Notes: generated by a model not told the origin, from the letters alone. DNA of 64,000 nucleotides from Syntrophaceae bacterium UBA2280 (GCA_002347685.1 DDWS01000056.1:65041-129040), one strand, 5' to 3'. Numbered from the stretch's first letter, positions 1-9,602 are shown. Numbers and translations: made by a program.

Positions 1-1
1 C

Positions 2-667
2 CAGACGGAAGACGTGACCGTTCATGCTCTCCGGGGGCTGGATTTTGAAATCGAACCCGCCTCGTTTGTTTCTTTTGTCGGTCCATCGGGCAGCGGGAAA
101 ACAACCCTTTTAAATCTGATCGGTTGCCTAGATAAACCCTCGGCAGGGAAGCTGACGGTTACGGGAACCGATGTCTCACCGCTTTCCAGAAAAGAAAGCG
201 CCGCCTTCCGGGGGAAGCATCTGGGCTTCATTTTTCAGGATTTCAACATGATTCCCGTCCTGACCGTTTATGAAAACATTGAGTACCCCCTGATCATGGT
301 CCAAAATATCGAGCCCCGTGAGCGCAAAGAAAGAATTACACGCATGCTTGATGCGGTCGGGATGCCGGACCAGGGCAGCAAGTACCCCCATCAGATTTCG
401 GGCGGCCAGAAGCAGCGGGTGGCCATTGCCCGTGCGCTGGTGACGAATCCCGCGCTGGTCCTGGCCGACGAACCCACGGCCAACCTGGATTCGCAAACCG
501 CCTATGCCGTGATCGGGCTTATGAAAAAAATGCGCGACGAGCTGGGAACCACTTTCATCTTTTCCACTCATGACACGAAAATTGTCGGAGAGGCCGAGGT
601 CATCTTCCGTCTGGCAGACGGACAACTGGCCGGCAAAGAAGTGAAAGGAGGCCCCGCCCATGCGTAA
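2..667 (+). CDS. ABC transporter ATP-binding protein, LolD/MacB type (5' end outside window)
   Basis: ATPase subunit that would power the adjacent FtsX-type permease, probably for lipoprotein or lipid release towards the outer membrane. The frame is open to the left edge, and the residues before the GTG at 14 (QTED) continue the usual N-terminal strand, so the gene is cut by the window rather than starting at 14. Counting from that GTG: Walker A GPSGSGKTT at residues 23-31, the LolD/MacB Q-loop region FIFQDFN near 72-78, ABC signature SGGQKQR at 129-135, and Walker B LVLADEP near 148-154. The C-terminus overlaps the permease start by 8 bases, so the two are translationally coupled. Family assignment is secure; the substrate is inferred. 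Confidence 0.93.
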   Translation, partial: QTEDVTVHALRGLDFEIEPASFVSFVGPSGSGKTTLLNLIGCLDKPSAGKLTVTGTDVSPLSRKESAAFRGKHLGFIFQDFNMIPVLTVYENIEYPLIMVQNIEPRERKERITRMLDAVGMPDQGSKYPHQISGGQKQRVAIARALVTNPALVLADEPTANLDSQTAYAVIGLMKKMRDELGTTFIFSTHDTKIVGEAEVIFRLADGQLAGKEVKGGPAHA

Positions 668-1898
668 TCTCTTTAAAATTGCCATCCGCAATCTCATCCG
701 CTATCAACGAAGGACGCTGCTTACGGCCTCCCTTATCACGATCGGCGTGGTCTTTGTTCTGGTTTTCGTTTCCATCAGCGGGTCCTTTAAAACCATGATC
801 ACCGGCCAGATTACCGATTCGATGATGGGCCATTTGCAAGTGCACCGCAAGGGCTATGTCGCTTCCATCGACAACCTGCCGCTGAACCTGAATATGAAAC
901 CGAAAGCCTATCAGGAAATCGCACAGAGGCTGAAAGCTGATGCGGACGTGGAAGCGTTTTCACCCCGCCTCAAGTTCGGCGGCATGTTCAGCAACTTCAC
1001 CGAGACCACCAACATCCGCTTAAACGGCATTGATCCCGAAGCGGAGTTCAAGACGGTTCCGCTTCTGTCATCCCGTATCATAGAGGGGAAAACGACGCTG
1101 GGCCAAGGCGAAATTCTGATTCCCGCGCTTCTGGCCAAGGGAATGAAGGTCAAACCCGGCGATCCGGTCGTGATTGTGGCCACCAATGCCGACGGATCGG
1201 TCAACGGCAAACAGTTTATTGTTTCCGGCATTCTGGAGAGCGCCACGGGACCGGGCGGACGTGATGGTTACGTTCATATTGAAGATGCGGCCGAAGTGCT
1301 GCGCATGACCCAGGCCGAGGTAAGTGAAGTGGCCATCCGGCTGAAAGATTTCACCCGTTTGACCGCCGCTGTCTCACAACTGGAGAGCCAGGTTGCAGGC
1401 GAAGTCACCCCACAGGGACAGCCAATGTTCGAGGTGCATTCATGGGAAGATCTCTCGCCTTTTTTCAACATTGCCCGGATGATTGACGTCATGACTTTTT
1501 TCATCCGCATCATGCTGATTGCCATTGTGCTGATCAGCATCATGAACGTGATGATCATGGCTGTCTATGAGCGCATCCGCGAAATCGGCACGATTGCCGC
1601 CATCGGGACACTGCCCAATAAGATCCGTTCCATGTTCATTATCGAAGGGTTTTGCATGGGCGTGGTCGGCGCGGCAGCCGGCGTTTTTATCGGAATTGCC
1701 ATTATTGGAATCATCAATTTAGTCGGCATCAGTTTTGACTTCGGCCAGCAAAAAGGATTGCTTCTTAAAGCAACACTCGATCCGTTGGATTTGCTGGTCG
1801 TGTCAGTCATTGTGATTGTCGTTGCGGTGCTGGCCAGCCTCCAGCCGGCTTTGAAGGCCTCCCGGATGGAACCCATCGACGCGCTGCGACATGTATAG
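660..1898 (+). CDS. ABC transporter permease, FtsX/LolC/MacB type
   Basis: 412-aa membrane subunit partnering the upstream ATPase. It has the MacB/LolC layout: one N-terminal membrane segment (about residues 20-42), a large periplasmic domain (about 45-270), then three C-terminal segments carrying the FtsX core (RIMLIAIVLISIMNVMIMAVYERIREIGTIAAIG region, about 280-315, then about 328-360 and 375-398). The REIGTIAAIG motif is characteristic of the family. The start ATG at 660 overlaps the ATPase gene. It lies in one operon with a LolA-like protein and an outer-membrane protein, which suggests transport of a lipid or lipoprotein across the envelope rather than drug efflux. Substrate not determinable from sequence. 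Confidence 0.92.
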   Translation: MRNLFKIAIRNLIRYQRRTLLTASLITIGVVFVLVFVSISGSFKTMITGQITDSMMGHLQVHRKGYVASIDNLPLNLNMKPKAYQEIAQRLKADADVEAFSPRLKFGGMFSNFTETTNIRLNGIDPEAEFKTVPLLSSRIIEGKTTLGQGEILIPALLAKGMKVKPGDPVVIVATNADGSVNGKQFIVSGILESATGPGGRDGYVHIEDAAEVLRMTQAEVSEVAIRLKDFTRLTAAVSQLESQVAGEVTPQGQPMFEVHSWEDLSPFFNIARMIDVMTFFIRIMLIAIVLISIMNVMIMAVYERIREIGTIAAIGTLPNKIRSMFIIEGFCMGVVGAAAGVFIGIAIIGIINLVGISFDFGQQKGLLLKATLDPLDLLVVSVIVIVVAVLASLQPALKASRMEPIDALRHV

Positions 1899-1952
1899 AA
1901 AAGAAAGACGGCCAATGCCGTTAAAAAAGCCGTCCAATAAGAGGAGATCATC

Positions 1953-2687
1953 ATGTTCAAAAAAATCTGTTTTATGCTCGTCCTGACCATGGCCGTGCCG
2001 TTTTCCGCCTTTGCCGTGGACGGCGCCAAACTTTTGCAGGAGATCGATCGCAATCTCTCTCCGGAATCCTATGAGTCCTATCGCAAACTCATCAATATCG
2101 AACCTTCCGGCGCGAAAAAAGAGTTTACCCTTTTTACGGTTAAAAAGGGCATCGACAAAGTTGCCTCCGTGTTTCTGGCTCCGGCAAGCGAAAAAGGACG
2201 CAGCACGCTTCGGCTGGGAGAAAACATGTGGCTCAACATTCCCAATGTCGGCAAACCCATCCGCATCACCAGTATGCAATCCGTGGTGGGCGGCGTTTTC
2301 AACAATGCCGATATTATGCAACTGGATTACGCCGAGGAATACGACGTCAAAGAAGTGAAGGAGGAAGAGGGAGAATACCTGTTGCTGCTCAAAGCCAGGA
2401 CCAAAAGCGTTGCCTACGATCAGCTCAAAATCCGGGCGGATAAAAAGAACAGGCTGCCGACAAAAATTGAATGTCTGACCGAGGCGGGCATGCTGATCAA
2501 AACCCTCTATTTCAAGGGCGTGAAGGATTTTGGCGGCGGCATTGTCCGGCCCGAGGTGATCGAAACGGACAGCCCGCTTTACAAGGGCTACAAATCGGTT
2601 ATGATCACGGCCAAAATCAAAAAACGGACATTCAAGGATGAGGTCTTCACGCTCACCTTCATGCCAAATCTGGAGTCGCTACGCTAG
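1953..2687 (+). CDS. Outer membrane lipoprotein-sorting protein (LolA-like, PF17131 type)
   Basis: 244-aa secreted protein with a clear signal peptide (MFKKICFMLVLTMAVPFSAFA, cleavage after AFA). The mature part resembles LolA/LolB-fold proteins encoded with MacB-like ABC transporters: it has the typical WLNIPNVGKPIRI region and a middle segment rich in alternating beta strands (ADIMQLDYAEEYDVKEV). Such proteins are thought to carry a lipid or lipoprotein through the periplasm. RBS GAGGAG at about 1941-1946. A GACGGC/GCCGTC inverted repeat lies in the 54-base gap after the permease and might attenuate read-through. The next gene starts directly after its stop codon. Confidence 0.85.
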   Translation: MFKKICFMLVLTMAVPFSAFAVDGAKLLQEIDRNLSPESYESYRKLINIEPSGAKKEFTLFTVKKGIDKVASVFLAPASEKGRSTLRLGENMWLNIPNVGKPIRITSMQSVVGGVFNNADIMQLDYAEEYDVKEVKEEEGEYLLLLKARTKSVAYDQLKIRADKKNRLPTKIECLTEAGMLIKTLYFKGVKDFGGGIVRPEVIETDSPLYKGYKSVMITAKIKKRTFKDEVFTLTFMPNLESLR

Positions 2688-3992
2688 ATGAAACGATCCG
2701 GGTTAATCTTCCTGACTTTGATGCTTTTGGCCATCCCGCTTTGGGTACACGCCGCGCAGGACTACACCTTCGATCTTTCCGAAATTGAAAAGAAGCCGTA
2801 CCATTTTGCCGGTTACATAGAAGCCCGGCCCGTTTTCTATGGCTTGGATACGGATGCGGCTTTGTATAAATTGCGTTTTTTCGACAATCCCAACCGGCAG
2901 GCCCTGGCCGAAATCAACGGCCGGGTGAAACTGGAAGGAAGCTACGAAAAGAGTATCTTCCGGATATTTGCCAGGCTCAACACCGATCTTCAATATAATG
3001 ACCACACGCACGGCTTGGAGCGGACGACCTTCTACGAAGCTTATGCGTCTGCCAAACCGATTACGTCCGTTAAAATCGATGTCGGCAAAAAGACACTGAA
3101 ATGGGGCAAGGGCTATGCCTTAAACCCCGTGGCCTTTGCCGACCGGCCCAAAGATCCGGACGATCCCGATCAGGCGATGGAAGGCTACATCGTTGCAACC
3201 GCGGATTTCATCCGCAGTTTTGACGGACCGCTCAAAACCATTTCCGTGACACCGGTGCTTTTACCGGTCTATGATCACGTCAACTCGGATTTTGGCCAAA
3301 ACAACAATCTCAACTTCGCGGGCCGCCTGTATTTCCTTTTTTACGATACGGACATCGATGTGATGTTTCTGACCGGCGCCAGCCGTCCGGATCGTTACGG
3401 CTTTGATTTTTCCCGTAATCTGACCACCAATTTTGAAATTCACGGCGAATACGCGTGGATCACCAACCATCGCAAAACGGTTCTGGACCCATCCGGCGCG
3501 GCAAGGCAGGTTGAAGGCGAAGCGCACAGTTTTCTGATTGGCCTGCGGTATCTCACAGCATTTGACCTGACGGCCATAGTGGAATTTTATCATCACAGCG
3601 CCGGTTTCAGCCGGGATGAAATGAAAAACTTCTACAGCCTGATTTCGCGCGGTTTCGATGCCTATCAGGCATCGGATGATCCGACGGGACTTGGCCGGGC
3701 GATGCAGCTTGCCGAATCCGGCTACGCAAGACCCAACGCCATGCGCAATTATCTGTATGTTCGATTAAGCCAGAAGGAGCCTTTCGATATCCTTTATTTC
3801 ACGCCGTCACTCACCTGCATGATCAACACGGACGACCAAAGCGCCAACATCATGCCGGAGCTTCTTTACACCGGCATCACCAATCTGGAACTTCGTCTTC
3901 GGGCGGCCGTCATTGCAGGCGCAGGCGATTCCGAGTTCGGTGAAAAGCAAAACGACTACCGGATTGAATTGCGCGCCGGGTATTATTTTTAA
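2688..3992 (+). CDS. Predicted outer-membrane beta-barrel protein of the ABC exporter operon
   Basis: 434-aa protein with an N-terminal signal peptide (cleavage near WVHAA-Q). The rest alternates short polar/hydrophobic strands with many Tyr, Phe, Asn and Asp residues and ends in Tyr-Tyr-Phe, the aromatic C-terminus typical of BAM-inserted outer-membrane barrels. Its ATG follows the LolA-like gene's TAG with no gap, indicating one transcript. The barrel resembles DUF1302/alginate-export-like proteins only in general layout, so no specific family is claimed. Context suggests it is the outer-membrane end of the exporter or the receiver of its cargo. Confidence 0.72.
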   Translation: MKRSGLIFLTLMLLAIPLWVHAAQDYTFDLSEIEKKPYHFAGYIEARPVFYGLDTDAALYKLRFFDNPNRQALAEINGRVKLEGSYEKSIFRIFARLNTDLQYNDHTHGLERTTFYEAYASAKPITSVKIDVGKKTLKWGKGYALNPVAFADRPKDPDDPDQAMEGYIVATADFIRSFDGPLKTISVTPVLLPVYDHVNSDFGQNNNLNFAGRLYFLFYDTDIDVMFLTGASRPDRYGFDFSRNLTTNFEIHGEYAWITNHRKTVLDPSGAARQVEGEAHSFLIGLRYLTAFDLTAIVEFYHHSAGFSRDEMKNFYSLISRGFDAYQASDDPTGLGRAMQLAESGYARPNAMRNYLYVRLSQKEPFDILYFTPSLTCMINTDDQSANIMPELLYTGITNLELRLRAAVIAGAGDSEFGEKQNDYRIELRAGYYF

Positions 3993-4078
3993 GCTCTCAT
4001 TACAACCGGGTCATTTAGCGAAATAAGGAAGCAGGGATAGCGCCAAGATCGTTATCATGTGAAAACAAGGGGGCATTG

Positions 4079-4879
4079 ATGGATCAAATATTAGCATCAT
4101 TTGCAGTGGCCGGTATTGTCGTCTGTTTTTATATGATCATTCTTTTCATTGTCGCGATCTGTCGCGCGAACAACAGCATTGCGGATATCGCCTGGGGGCC
4201 CGGCTTTGTTCTGGCCGGATTGACGGCCTTTCTTTATCATGAGGCGTTTGGCTCGCGCAATTATCTGGTCATGGCGCTCCTGACGATATGGGGTTTGCGG
4301 CTGGGGATCAGAATTTATCTGAGAAACAGGGGGCATGCTGAAGATTGGCGGTACAAAAAGTGGCGTGATGAATGGGGCCGGATGTTTTATCTGAGAAGCT
4401 TTTTCCAGGTTTTCATCCTGCAGGGGATGCTTCTGATCGTGAACCTAACACCGGTGCTGATCGTCCATTCGCAAAAAAGCGGGGCCATAACCTGGCTGGA
4501 TGCAATCGGCCTGGCCATCTGGGTTATTGGATTTATTTTTGAGACAACCGGCGATTGGCAGCTCGACCGCTTTTTGAAAGATAAGGCCAACCGTGGTAAA
4601 GTCATGGACAGCGGACTGTGGCGCTATACCCGCCATCCGAATTATTTCGGCGAAGTCATGATGTGGTGGGGAATATTTGTGATCGCGCTGTCGTCGCCAT
4701 TCGGTTACCTGGGCGTTGCCGGACCGCTTGTCATATCGTTTCTCATTCTCTTTGTCTCCGGCATACCCATGACAGAGCGGGGCATGACCGGCGATGAGGC
4801 GTTCGAGGCTTATAAGAAAAGGACGAGTGTTTTTATCCCCTGGTTCCCAAAAAACAGACGTAAAGGAGGCGCATCATGA
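4079..4879 (+). CDS. DUF1295 family membrane protein (steroid 5-alpha-reductase/ICMT-like)
   Basis: About 266-aa polytopic inner-membrane protein. Visible family motifs are the early NNSIADIAWGPGF segment, GLRLGIRIYLRNRGHAEDWRYKKWR in the middle (residues about 79-103), and the C-terminal core GLWRYTRHPNYFGE followed by W and FFxPWFP-like residues. In the family this core binds the cofactor (NADPH or SAM). ATG at 4079 is preferred over TTG at 4076 because of the GGGGG/AAGG ribosome site at about 4067-4073. It overlaps the DUF2177 gene by 4 bases. Substrate unknown; the genomic setting points to lipid modification. Confidence 0.86.
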   Translation: MDQILASFAVAGIVVCFYMIILFIVAICRANNSIADIAWGPGFVLAGLTAFLYHEAFGSRNYLVMALLTIWGLRLGIRIYLRNRGHAEDWRYKKWRDEWGRMFYLRSFFQVFILQGMLLIVNLTPVLIVHSQKSGAITWLDAIGLAIWVIGFIFETTGDWQLDRFLKDKANRGKVMDSGLWRYTRHPNYFGEVMMWWGIFVIALSSPFGYLGVAGPLVISFLILFVSGIPMTERGMTGDEAFEAYKKRTSVFIPWFPKNRRKGGAS

Positions 4880-5283
4880 CGCTATGGTTTCTGGTTAAAC
4901 TTTATTTTTCTTCGGCGCTTGTGTTCTTCGCGCTCGACATGATCTGGTTGGGTCTTGTGGCAAAAAACTTTTACCGGGTGCATCTCGGCTCTCTGATGCG
5001 CCCACGGGTGAATTGGCCCGGCGCGATTATTTTTTATCTTATTTTCATTGCCGGAATCGTGTATTTTGCGATAGTGCCATCCGTGGAAAAGGGTTCTGTT
5101 GCAGATGCCGCGCTGGTGGGCGCTCTGTTCGGCTTCGTAACCTATGCAACTTACGATCTGACGAATTACGCCACGATGAGAGACTTTCCGCTGATCGTGG
5201 CTGTAATTGACATGGCCTGGGGCGCTTTTCTTTCGTGTACCGTTACGGTGGCCGGGTACCTTTTGGCCACGCGCGTCCTGTAA
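4876..5283 (+). CDS. DUF2177 family membrane protein
   Basis: 135-aa protein with four predicted membrane segments (about residues 5-25, 45-66, 73-95, 108-130). The DUF2177 signatures FFALDMIWLG near residue 18, an RPRVNWPGAIIFYL segment, ATYDLTNYATM near 90 and VIDMAWG near 108 are all visible. Function is unknown in the family; it commonly travels with DUF1295, DUF1365 and flavoprotein genes. The start overlaps the DUF1295 gene (ATGA-type junction), and AAAGGAGG just upstream gives a strong ribosome site. Confidence 0.88.
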   Translation: MTLWFLVKLYFSSALVFFALDMIWLGLVAKNFYRVHLGSLMRPRVNWPGAIIFYLIFIAGIVYFAIVPSVEKGSVADAALVGALFGFVTYATYDLTNYATMRDFPLIVAVIDMAWGAFLSCTVTVAGYLLATRVL

Positions 5284-5417
5284 AGCGTCACCGTAGCCGG
5301 TGGGGTGGGCTGTCACGAAAAACGGCCGAACTCCTGGCCCAAAAAGTATGGGCAGCGCAAAAGTCATTTTCCGGGTTATCGCAAAGAGCGGTCTTGAATT
5401 TGTCAGAAGGTAAACGC

Positions 5418-8087
5418 ATGACTTCTTCCTATGATTATGATCTGATCGTTGTCGGAGCAGGAATTGCCGGAATGGTCTCTGCGGTAACGGCCTGCGGCCT
5501 GGGCAAACGCGTGGCCGTGGTCGAGAAACATAAACTCGGCGGCAACTGCACAAACACCACCTGCATTCCCAGCAAAGCGCTGATCCGTCTTGGCCACGCA
5601 GGCAATCAGCTTTCCCGGCTTTCGAAGCAGGGTCTTTTGGTGGACAGAGCACAAGAATTCCAGAAACGCAACATCATGCCCCACATTAACCGGATTGTGG
5701 AGCGGGCCTATGCTAAGGATTTGCCGGAAACATTCGAGGCCATGGGCATCCGGATTTTCTCAGGCGTCGCGTCATTCCTTGATCCGCACTGCATTGCCGT
5801 TGGCGGCCAGACCATCAGCGCCGCAAAGTTTATTCTCGCCACCGGCACATCCCCGCTCGTTTTGGAAATTCCGGGACTCGGCAGCGTCGATTATCTGACA
5901 AACGAATCCCTCTATGACCTCACGGAACTGCCCCGCTCGCTCATTATTCTGGGAGGCGGCGTGGACGGCCTGGAATACGCCAGCGCATTCGGTCGTCTGG
6001 GCGTGGAAACGACTGTCGTGGAAGCCTCACCGCGTCTGATCCCCGCGGCGGACGCCGAACTCGTTCGGATACTTACCGCTGTGCTGAAGGAAGACGGCAT
6101 CCGGATAATGACAGGAACCCATGCGTCAAGCGTGAGCACCCGGTCGGGCAACATCGTCGTATGCTGCCGGAGGGCCGACGCAAAGACGCTGGATATCGGG
6201 GCTCAAAAGCTTCTGGTGGCCGTGGGCAGAAGACCTGATATGGAGGCGCTTAGCCTGGAGAAGGCAGGCGTTCATTTCACTGCCCGCGGTATCGTCACCG
6301 ACCGCAAGCTCCGAACATCCGCACCCCATATTTACGCCTGCGGCGACATCGCCGGTCCTTTTCAGCTGGCCACGACGGCAGAAACCCAGGCCATTGTCGC
6401 GGCGACCAACGCATTTATCCCTCTGAAGCGCGCTGTCAATTACCGCAATAACATTTTTGTGGTTTTTACGGAGCCGCCGCTGGCGTGGGTCGGATTAACG
6501 GAGGCAGATGCCCGCAAGCGCTATGGACGGAAGCTTCGGGTGTATCGCTTTCCCTACACAGGCATGCGTCGCGCGATGATTGACGGTACGGAAACCGGTA
6601 TGGCCAAAATCCTGTGCGACAGCCGCGGCCGGATTGTGGGCGCGCATATTCTGGGTGAAAGCGCAGGCGAGGTTATTCATGAGCTTCAGCTGCTCCGGGC
6701 GTTTCATCAGCCGCTCCATCGCTTGCAGAATATTACTCACGCCTATCCGACCTACGCCCAGGCCATCGCGGGGCGGGCGGGCCAGCTGGCCTTTCTCGAC
6801 CGGATGACAAATAGTATTTTTGTTAATCTCGCCCTGAGGCTGATGCCCGGATTTGCCAACCGGTTGCAACTGGCCCGCGACCGTCTGGCAGAAACCCATC
6901 TGGTGGATGCGTTTGCCGATCTGGCGGATTCTGCCGTGACAAAAACCGCTGCCTCGACAAACGTTCGGGAATTCAGTATTGAACTCAAGCGTGCCGCAGA
7001 TGAAACCGTCATACTCGATATCCGCGGCACCCTGGCCGAGTCCGGCAGAGAAGCTCTTGCGAAGACTTTCGGCGAAGCGACCCAAACAGCCAAGCGCGTT
7101 TTAATCAATCTCTCGGGCCTTTTGGGGCTGGATATACACGGTGTCGGCGTGCTGGTCGTGGAGGTAACGAAAGCCAGACGACGGCAAATCGACATAATGG
7201 CCTGCGGATTTTCCGGAGAGCTTCGCGACGTCCTGAGGATTTCCGGCCTCGACGAAATCATCACGCTTTATGAGGATGAAAAAGACGCCTTGTGCTGCCG
7301 GCGCTTTCTGGAAAAGAGCGGCCTGCACGCGGTTTCTGCGACAAACGAAAGCAAGGTTTCGCTTCCCGGCTGGGCCATATCCCTGGATCGTCTGACTCTC
7401 GCCGCCATGCCTCCTTCCGCCATGAATATCAATGTCGAGGGACGAAGGCTCGCAGGCCCCGTTCAGGGATTCGGACGTCTATGGGAAAAGCGCTACCGCC
7501 TCCACCTGGCACAAGCGGAGCTTGCTCCCCGTGAGATCGTTGCGATATGGCGGGCCGAGTTTCCCGACTTTTGGCCGGAGGGTAATTTTCTGTTTCCTTC
7601 CGCAAACGCGCCGATTGCGCCGGGAACCACCGCCCTGCTCAATCTGTCCATGCCCGGCGGTCTGGTTTTGGCCACCGGTCTGATGGTTGTCCACGCCGAT
7701 GATACGTCCTTCAGCTTTATGACCGCTCAGGGGCATATCCTGTCCGGCTGGATTACGTTTTCCTGTGCAAAGCTCGGCGATTCCACCTATATTGAAGTCC
7801 ACCCGCTTTTCCGCAGCGCCGATCCGCTGATGGAGATGGGTTTTCGCCTGGGCGCGGCGCGTCAGGAAGACCGGTTCTGGCATGAGAGCCTCACGCGTTT
7901 TGCCCTCAGGCTTGGAACGCATGGTGATGTTGCCCAGCGCGATGTGTTGCACGATGACCGCGTTCAGTGGAAACGCATGGCCAATCTCCGTTTCAGTGCG
8001 GCGCTTAGCTCTTCGGCTTACATGCCTGTTTATCTGTTGAAAAAATGGTTTGGTTCGAAAAAGAGACGACAGGAGAAAGCACCTTGA
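5418..8087 (+). CDS. Flavin disulfide oxidoreductase-STAS fusion protein (889 aa)
   Basis: Residues about 1-470 form a MerA/dihydrolipoamide-dehydrogenase-like enzyme: FAD motif VVGAGIAG, redox-active CTNTTC followed by IPSK, second dinucleotide motif ILGGGVDGLE, FAD motif YACGDIAG, and a dimerisation domain ending HAYPTYAQ, where the usual catalytic His-Glu pair is changed. Residues about 517-636 form a STAS-like domain (VILDIRGTLAESG, then RVLINLSGLLGLDIHGVGVLV). Residues about 655-889 form a third domain of uncertain identity, weakly SRPBCC/DUF1990-like. ATG 5418 is chosen over upstream in-frame starts because homology begins there. The usual length of the enzyme is about 470 aa, so this is a genuine three-part fusion. 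Substrate unknown. Confidence 0.83.
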   Translation: MTSSYDYDLIVVGAGIAGMVSAVTACGLGKRVAVVEKHKLGGNCTNTTCIPSKALIRLGHAGNQLSRLSKQGLLVDRAQEFQKRNIMPHINRIVERAYAKDLPETFEAMGIRIFSGVASFLDPHCIAVGGQTISAAKFILATGTSPLVLEIPGLGSVDYLTNESLYDLTELPRSLIILGGGVDGLEYASAFGRLGVETTVVEASPRLIPAADAELVRILTAVLKEDGIRIMTGTHASSVSTRSGNIVVCCRRADAKTLDIGAQKLLVAVGRRPDMEALSLEKAGVHFTARGIVTDRKLRTSAPHIYACGDIAGPFQLATTAETQAIVAATNAFIPLKRAVNYRNNIFVVFTEPPLAWVGLTEADARKRYGRKLRVYRFPYTGMRRAMIDGTETGMAKILCDSRGRIVGAHILGESAGEVIHELQLLRAFHQPLHRLQNITHAYPTYAQAIAGRAGQLAFLDRMTNSIFVNLALRLMPGFANRLQLARDRLAETHLVDAFADLADSAVTKTAASTNVREFSIELKRAADETVILDIRGTLAESGREALAKTFGEATQTAKRVLINLSGLLGLDIHGVGVLVVEVTKARRRQIDIMACGFSGELRDVLRISGLDEIITLYEDEKDALCCRRFLEKSGLHAVSATNESKVSLPGWAISLDRLTLAAMPPSAMNINVEGRRLAGPVQGFGRLWEKRYRLHLAQAELAPREIVAIWRAEFPDFWPEGNFLFPSANAPIAPGTTALLNLSMPGGLVLATGLMVVHADDTSFSFMTAQGHILSGWITFSCAKLGDSTYIEVHPLFRSADPLMEMGFRLGAARQEDRFWHESLTRFALRLGTHGDVAQRDVLHDDRVQWKRMANLRFSAALSSSAYMPVYLLKKWFGSKKRRQEKAP

Positions 8088-9535
8088 TGATATCCACCGG
8101 TCATTACGACACCGTTGTGGTCGGGGCAGGGCCTAACGGTCTGGCGGCGGCCATCTCGCTTGCAGGCCGCGGCCATGTCGTCGCGCTTCTGGAGGCGTCG
8201 GATCGAATTGGCGGCGGACTGCGCTCCGAGGCACTGACGCTGCCTGGTTTTATTCATGACGTGTGCGCCGCCGTTGTGCCGCTGTCGCTGGCGTCGCCTT
8301 TTTTCCGGGAACTCGATTTGCCGCGTTATGGTGTTGAGTGGATTCAACCAGAGATTCCGCTGGCCCATCCCTTCGAGGACGGCTCGGCGCTTTTTCTGCA
8401 CCGGTCACTCCAGATCACAGCCGATGCCCTGGGATCAGATGGCAGAGCCTATCTGCGCCTTTTTGAACCCTTTATGAAAAGGGCCCCGGATCTTCTCACG
8501 GATATCCTGCATCCGCTCAGCTTTCCGTCAAATCCATGGCTTGCGGGTCGATTCGGCCTTCGGGCGATCCATTCTCTCAAAGGACTTGCGGATAATAAAT
8601 TTCAAAGCGACCGGACGCGCGCCTTGCTTGCGGGGCTTGCTGCACACGCCATGATCCCATTGGATAAAACAGGAACGGCGGCTTTCGGCCTGGTTTTAGG
8701 CCTGCTGGCCCATACCACAGGATGGCCCATCATCCGGAGCGGTTCACAGAAGCTAGCGATCGCGCTGGCTGATTGCCTGCGCGATCGCGGTGGCGAGATT
8801 CTCTTGAACCGTCGCGTCGATTCCGCAGAAGACCTGCCGAAGGCCCGCTCTTACGTCTTCAACATCACGCCCCGCCAGCTTCTGGGCATTTCGGGCCTAG
8901 GTCTGTCGGAAGGCTACCGCTTGCGATTGTCACGTTTCCGTTATGGTCCGGGGATTTATAAAATGGATTGGGCGCTTCGCTCGCCGATTCCCTGGAAGGC
9001 TCAAATCTGCAGGAAGGCGGGGGTGGTGCATCTGGGCGGATCATTTGAAGAGATTGCATCCTCACTTACAAATGTTTCCGCAGGCATCATGCCGCAGTCG
9101 CCCTTTATCATTTTGGCCCAGCCCAGTCTTTTCGACGCCTCGCGCGCCCCGGCAGGTTTTCATACGGCCTGGGCGTATTGCCATGTTCCTCATGGATCAG
9201 ACGCGGACGTCTCGGCGCGCATCGAAGAAAAGATTGAGCGCTATGCGCCGGGATTTCAAGACGTCATTTTAGCCAGACACACTTTTTCCGCAGTGGAAAT
9301 GGAACGGCACAATGCCAACTATGTAGGCGGGGACATCAGCGGCGGCATTTCCGATCTCGGCCAACTTCTCACCCGGCCTATCGCTTCGTTCAATCCTTAC
9401 CGGACCTCGAAGAAAAACGTTTATCTTTGTTCTGCCTCCACGCCCCCGGGCGGAGGTATTCACGGCCTTTGCGGCTACTTCGCGGCAAAACGAATGGAAG
9501 CCCGTGGATCACGAGAAAGCAAAAGTCAATCATAG
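8087..9535 (+). CDS. FAD-dependent phytoene desaturase-like oxidoreductase
   Basis: About 482-aa flavoprotein of the COG1233 family. The Rossmann motif VVVGAGPNGLAAAISLAGRG lies at the N-terminus, followed by DRIGGGLRSE, and the C-terminal FAD-contact segment TPPGGGIHGLCGYFAA. Members desaturate or isomerise polyprenyl or fatty acyl chains, though many are uncharacterised. The ATG at 8087 overlaps the previous gene's TGA by one base and has AGGAGAAAG upstream at about 8072. Operon position between the STAS fusion and an NTF2-like lipoprotein supports a role in lipid chemistry. Confidence 0.9.
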   Translation: MISTGHYDTVVVGAGPNGLAAAISLAGRGHVVALLEASDRIGGGLRSEALTLPGFIHDVCAAVVPLSLASPFFRELDLPRYGVEWIQPEIPLAHPFEDGSALFLHRSLQITADALGSDGRAYLRLFEPFMKRAPDLLTDILHPLSFPSNPWLAGRFGLRAIHSLKGLADNKFQSDRTRALLAGLAAHAMIPLDKTGTAAFGLVLGLLAHTTGWPIIRSGSQKLAIALADCLRDRGGEILLNRRVDSAEDLPKARSYVFNITPRQLLGISGLGLSEGYRLRLSRFRYGPGIYKMDWALRSPIPWKAQICRKAGVVHLGGSFEEIASSLTNVSAGIMPQSPFIILAQPSLFDASRAPAGFHTAWAYCHVPHGSDADVSARIEEKIERYAPGFQDVILARHTFSAVEMERHNANYVGGDISGGISDLGQLLTRPIASFNPYRTSKKNVYLCSASTPPGGGIHGLCGYFAAKRMEARGSRESKSQS

Positions 9536-9602
9536 AAGGGATCCTTGGGGGATCATCGGGGTAACGACCGATTTGCTTGAGAACTAAACAGGAGGGCAAA
9601 TA

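Noticed and set aside
1907..1934. GACGGC/GCCGTC inverted repeat as a terminator after the permease
   Set aside because: Loop is long and no T-run follows; the downstream gene has a good ribosome site and appears to be in the same operon, so at most it attenuates.
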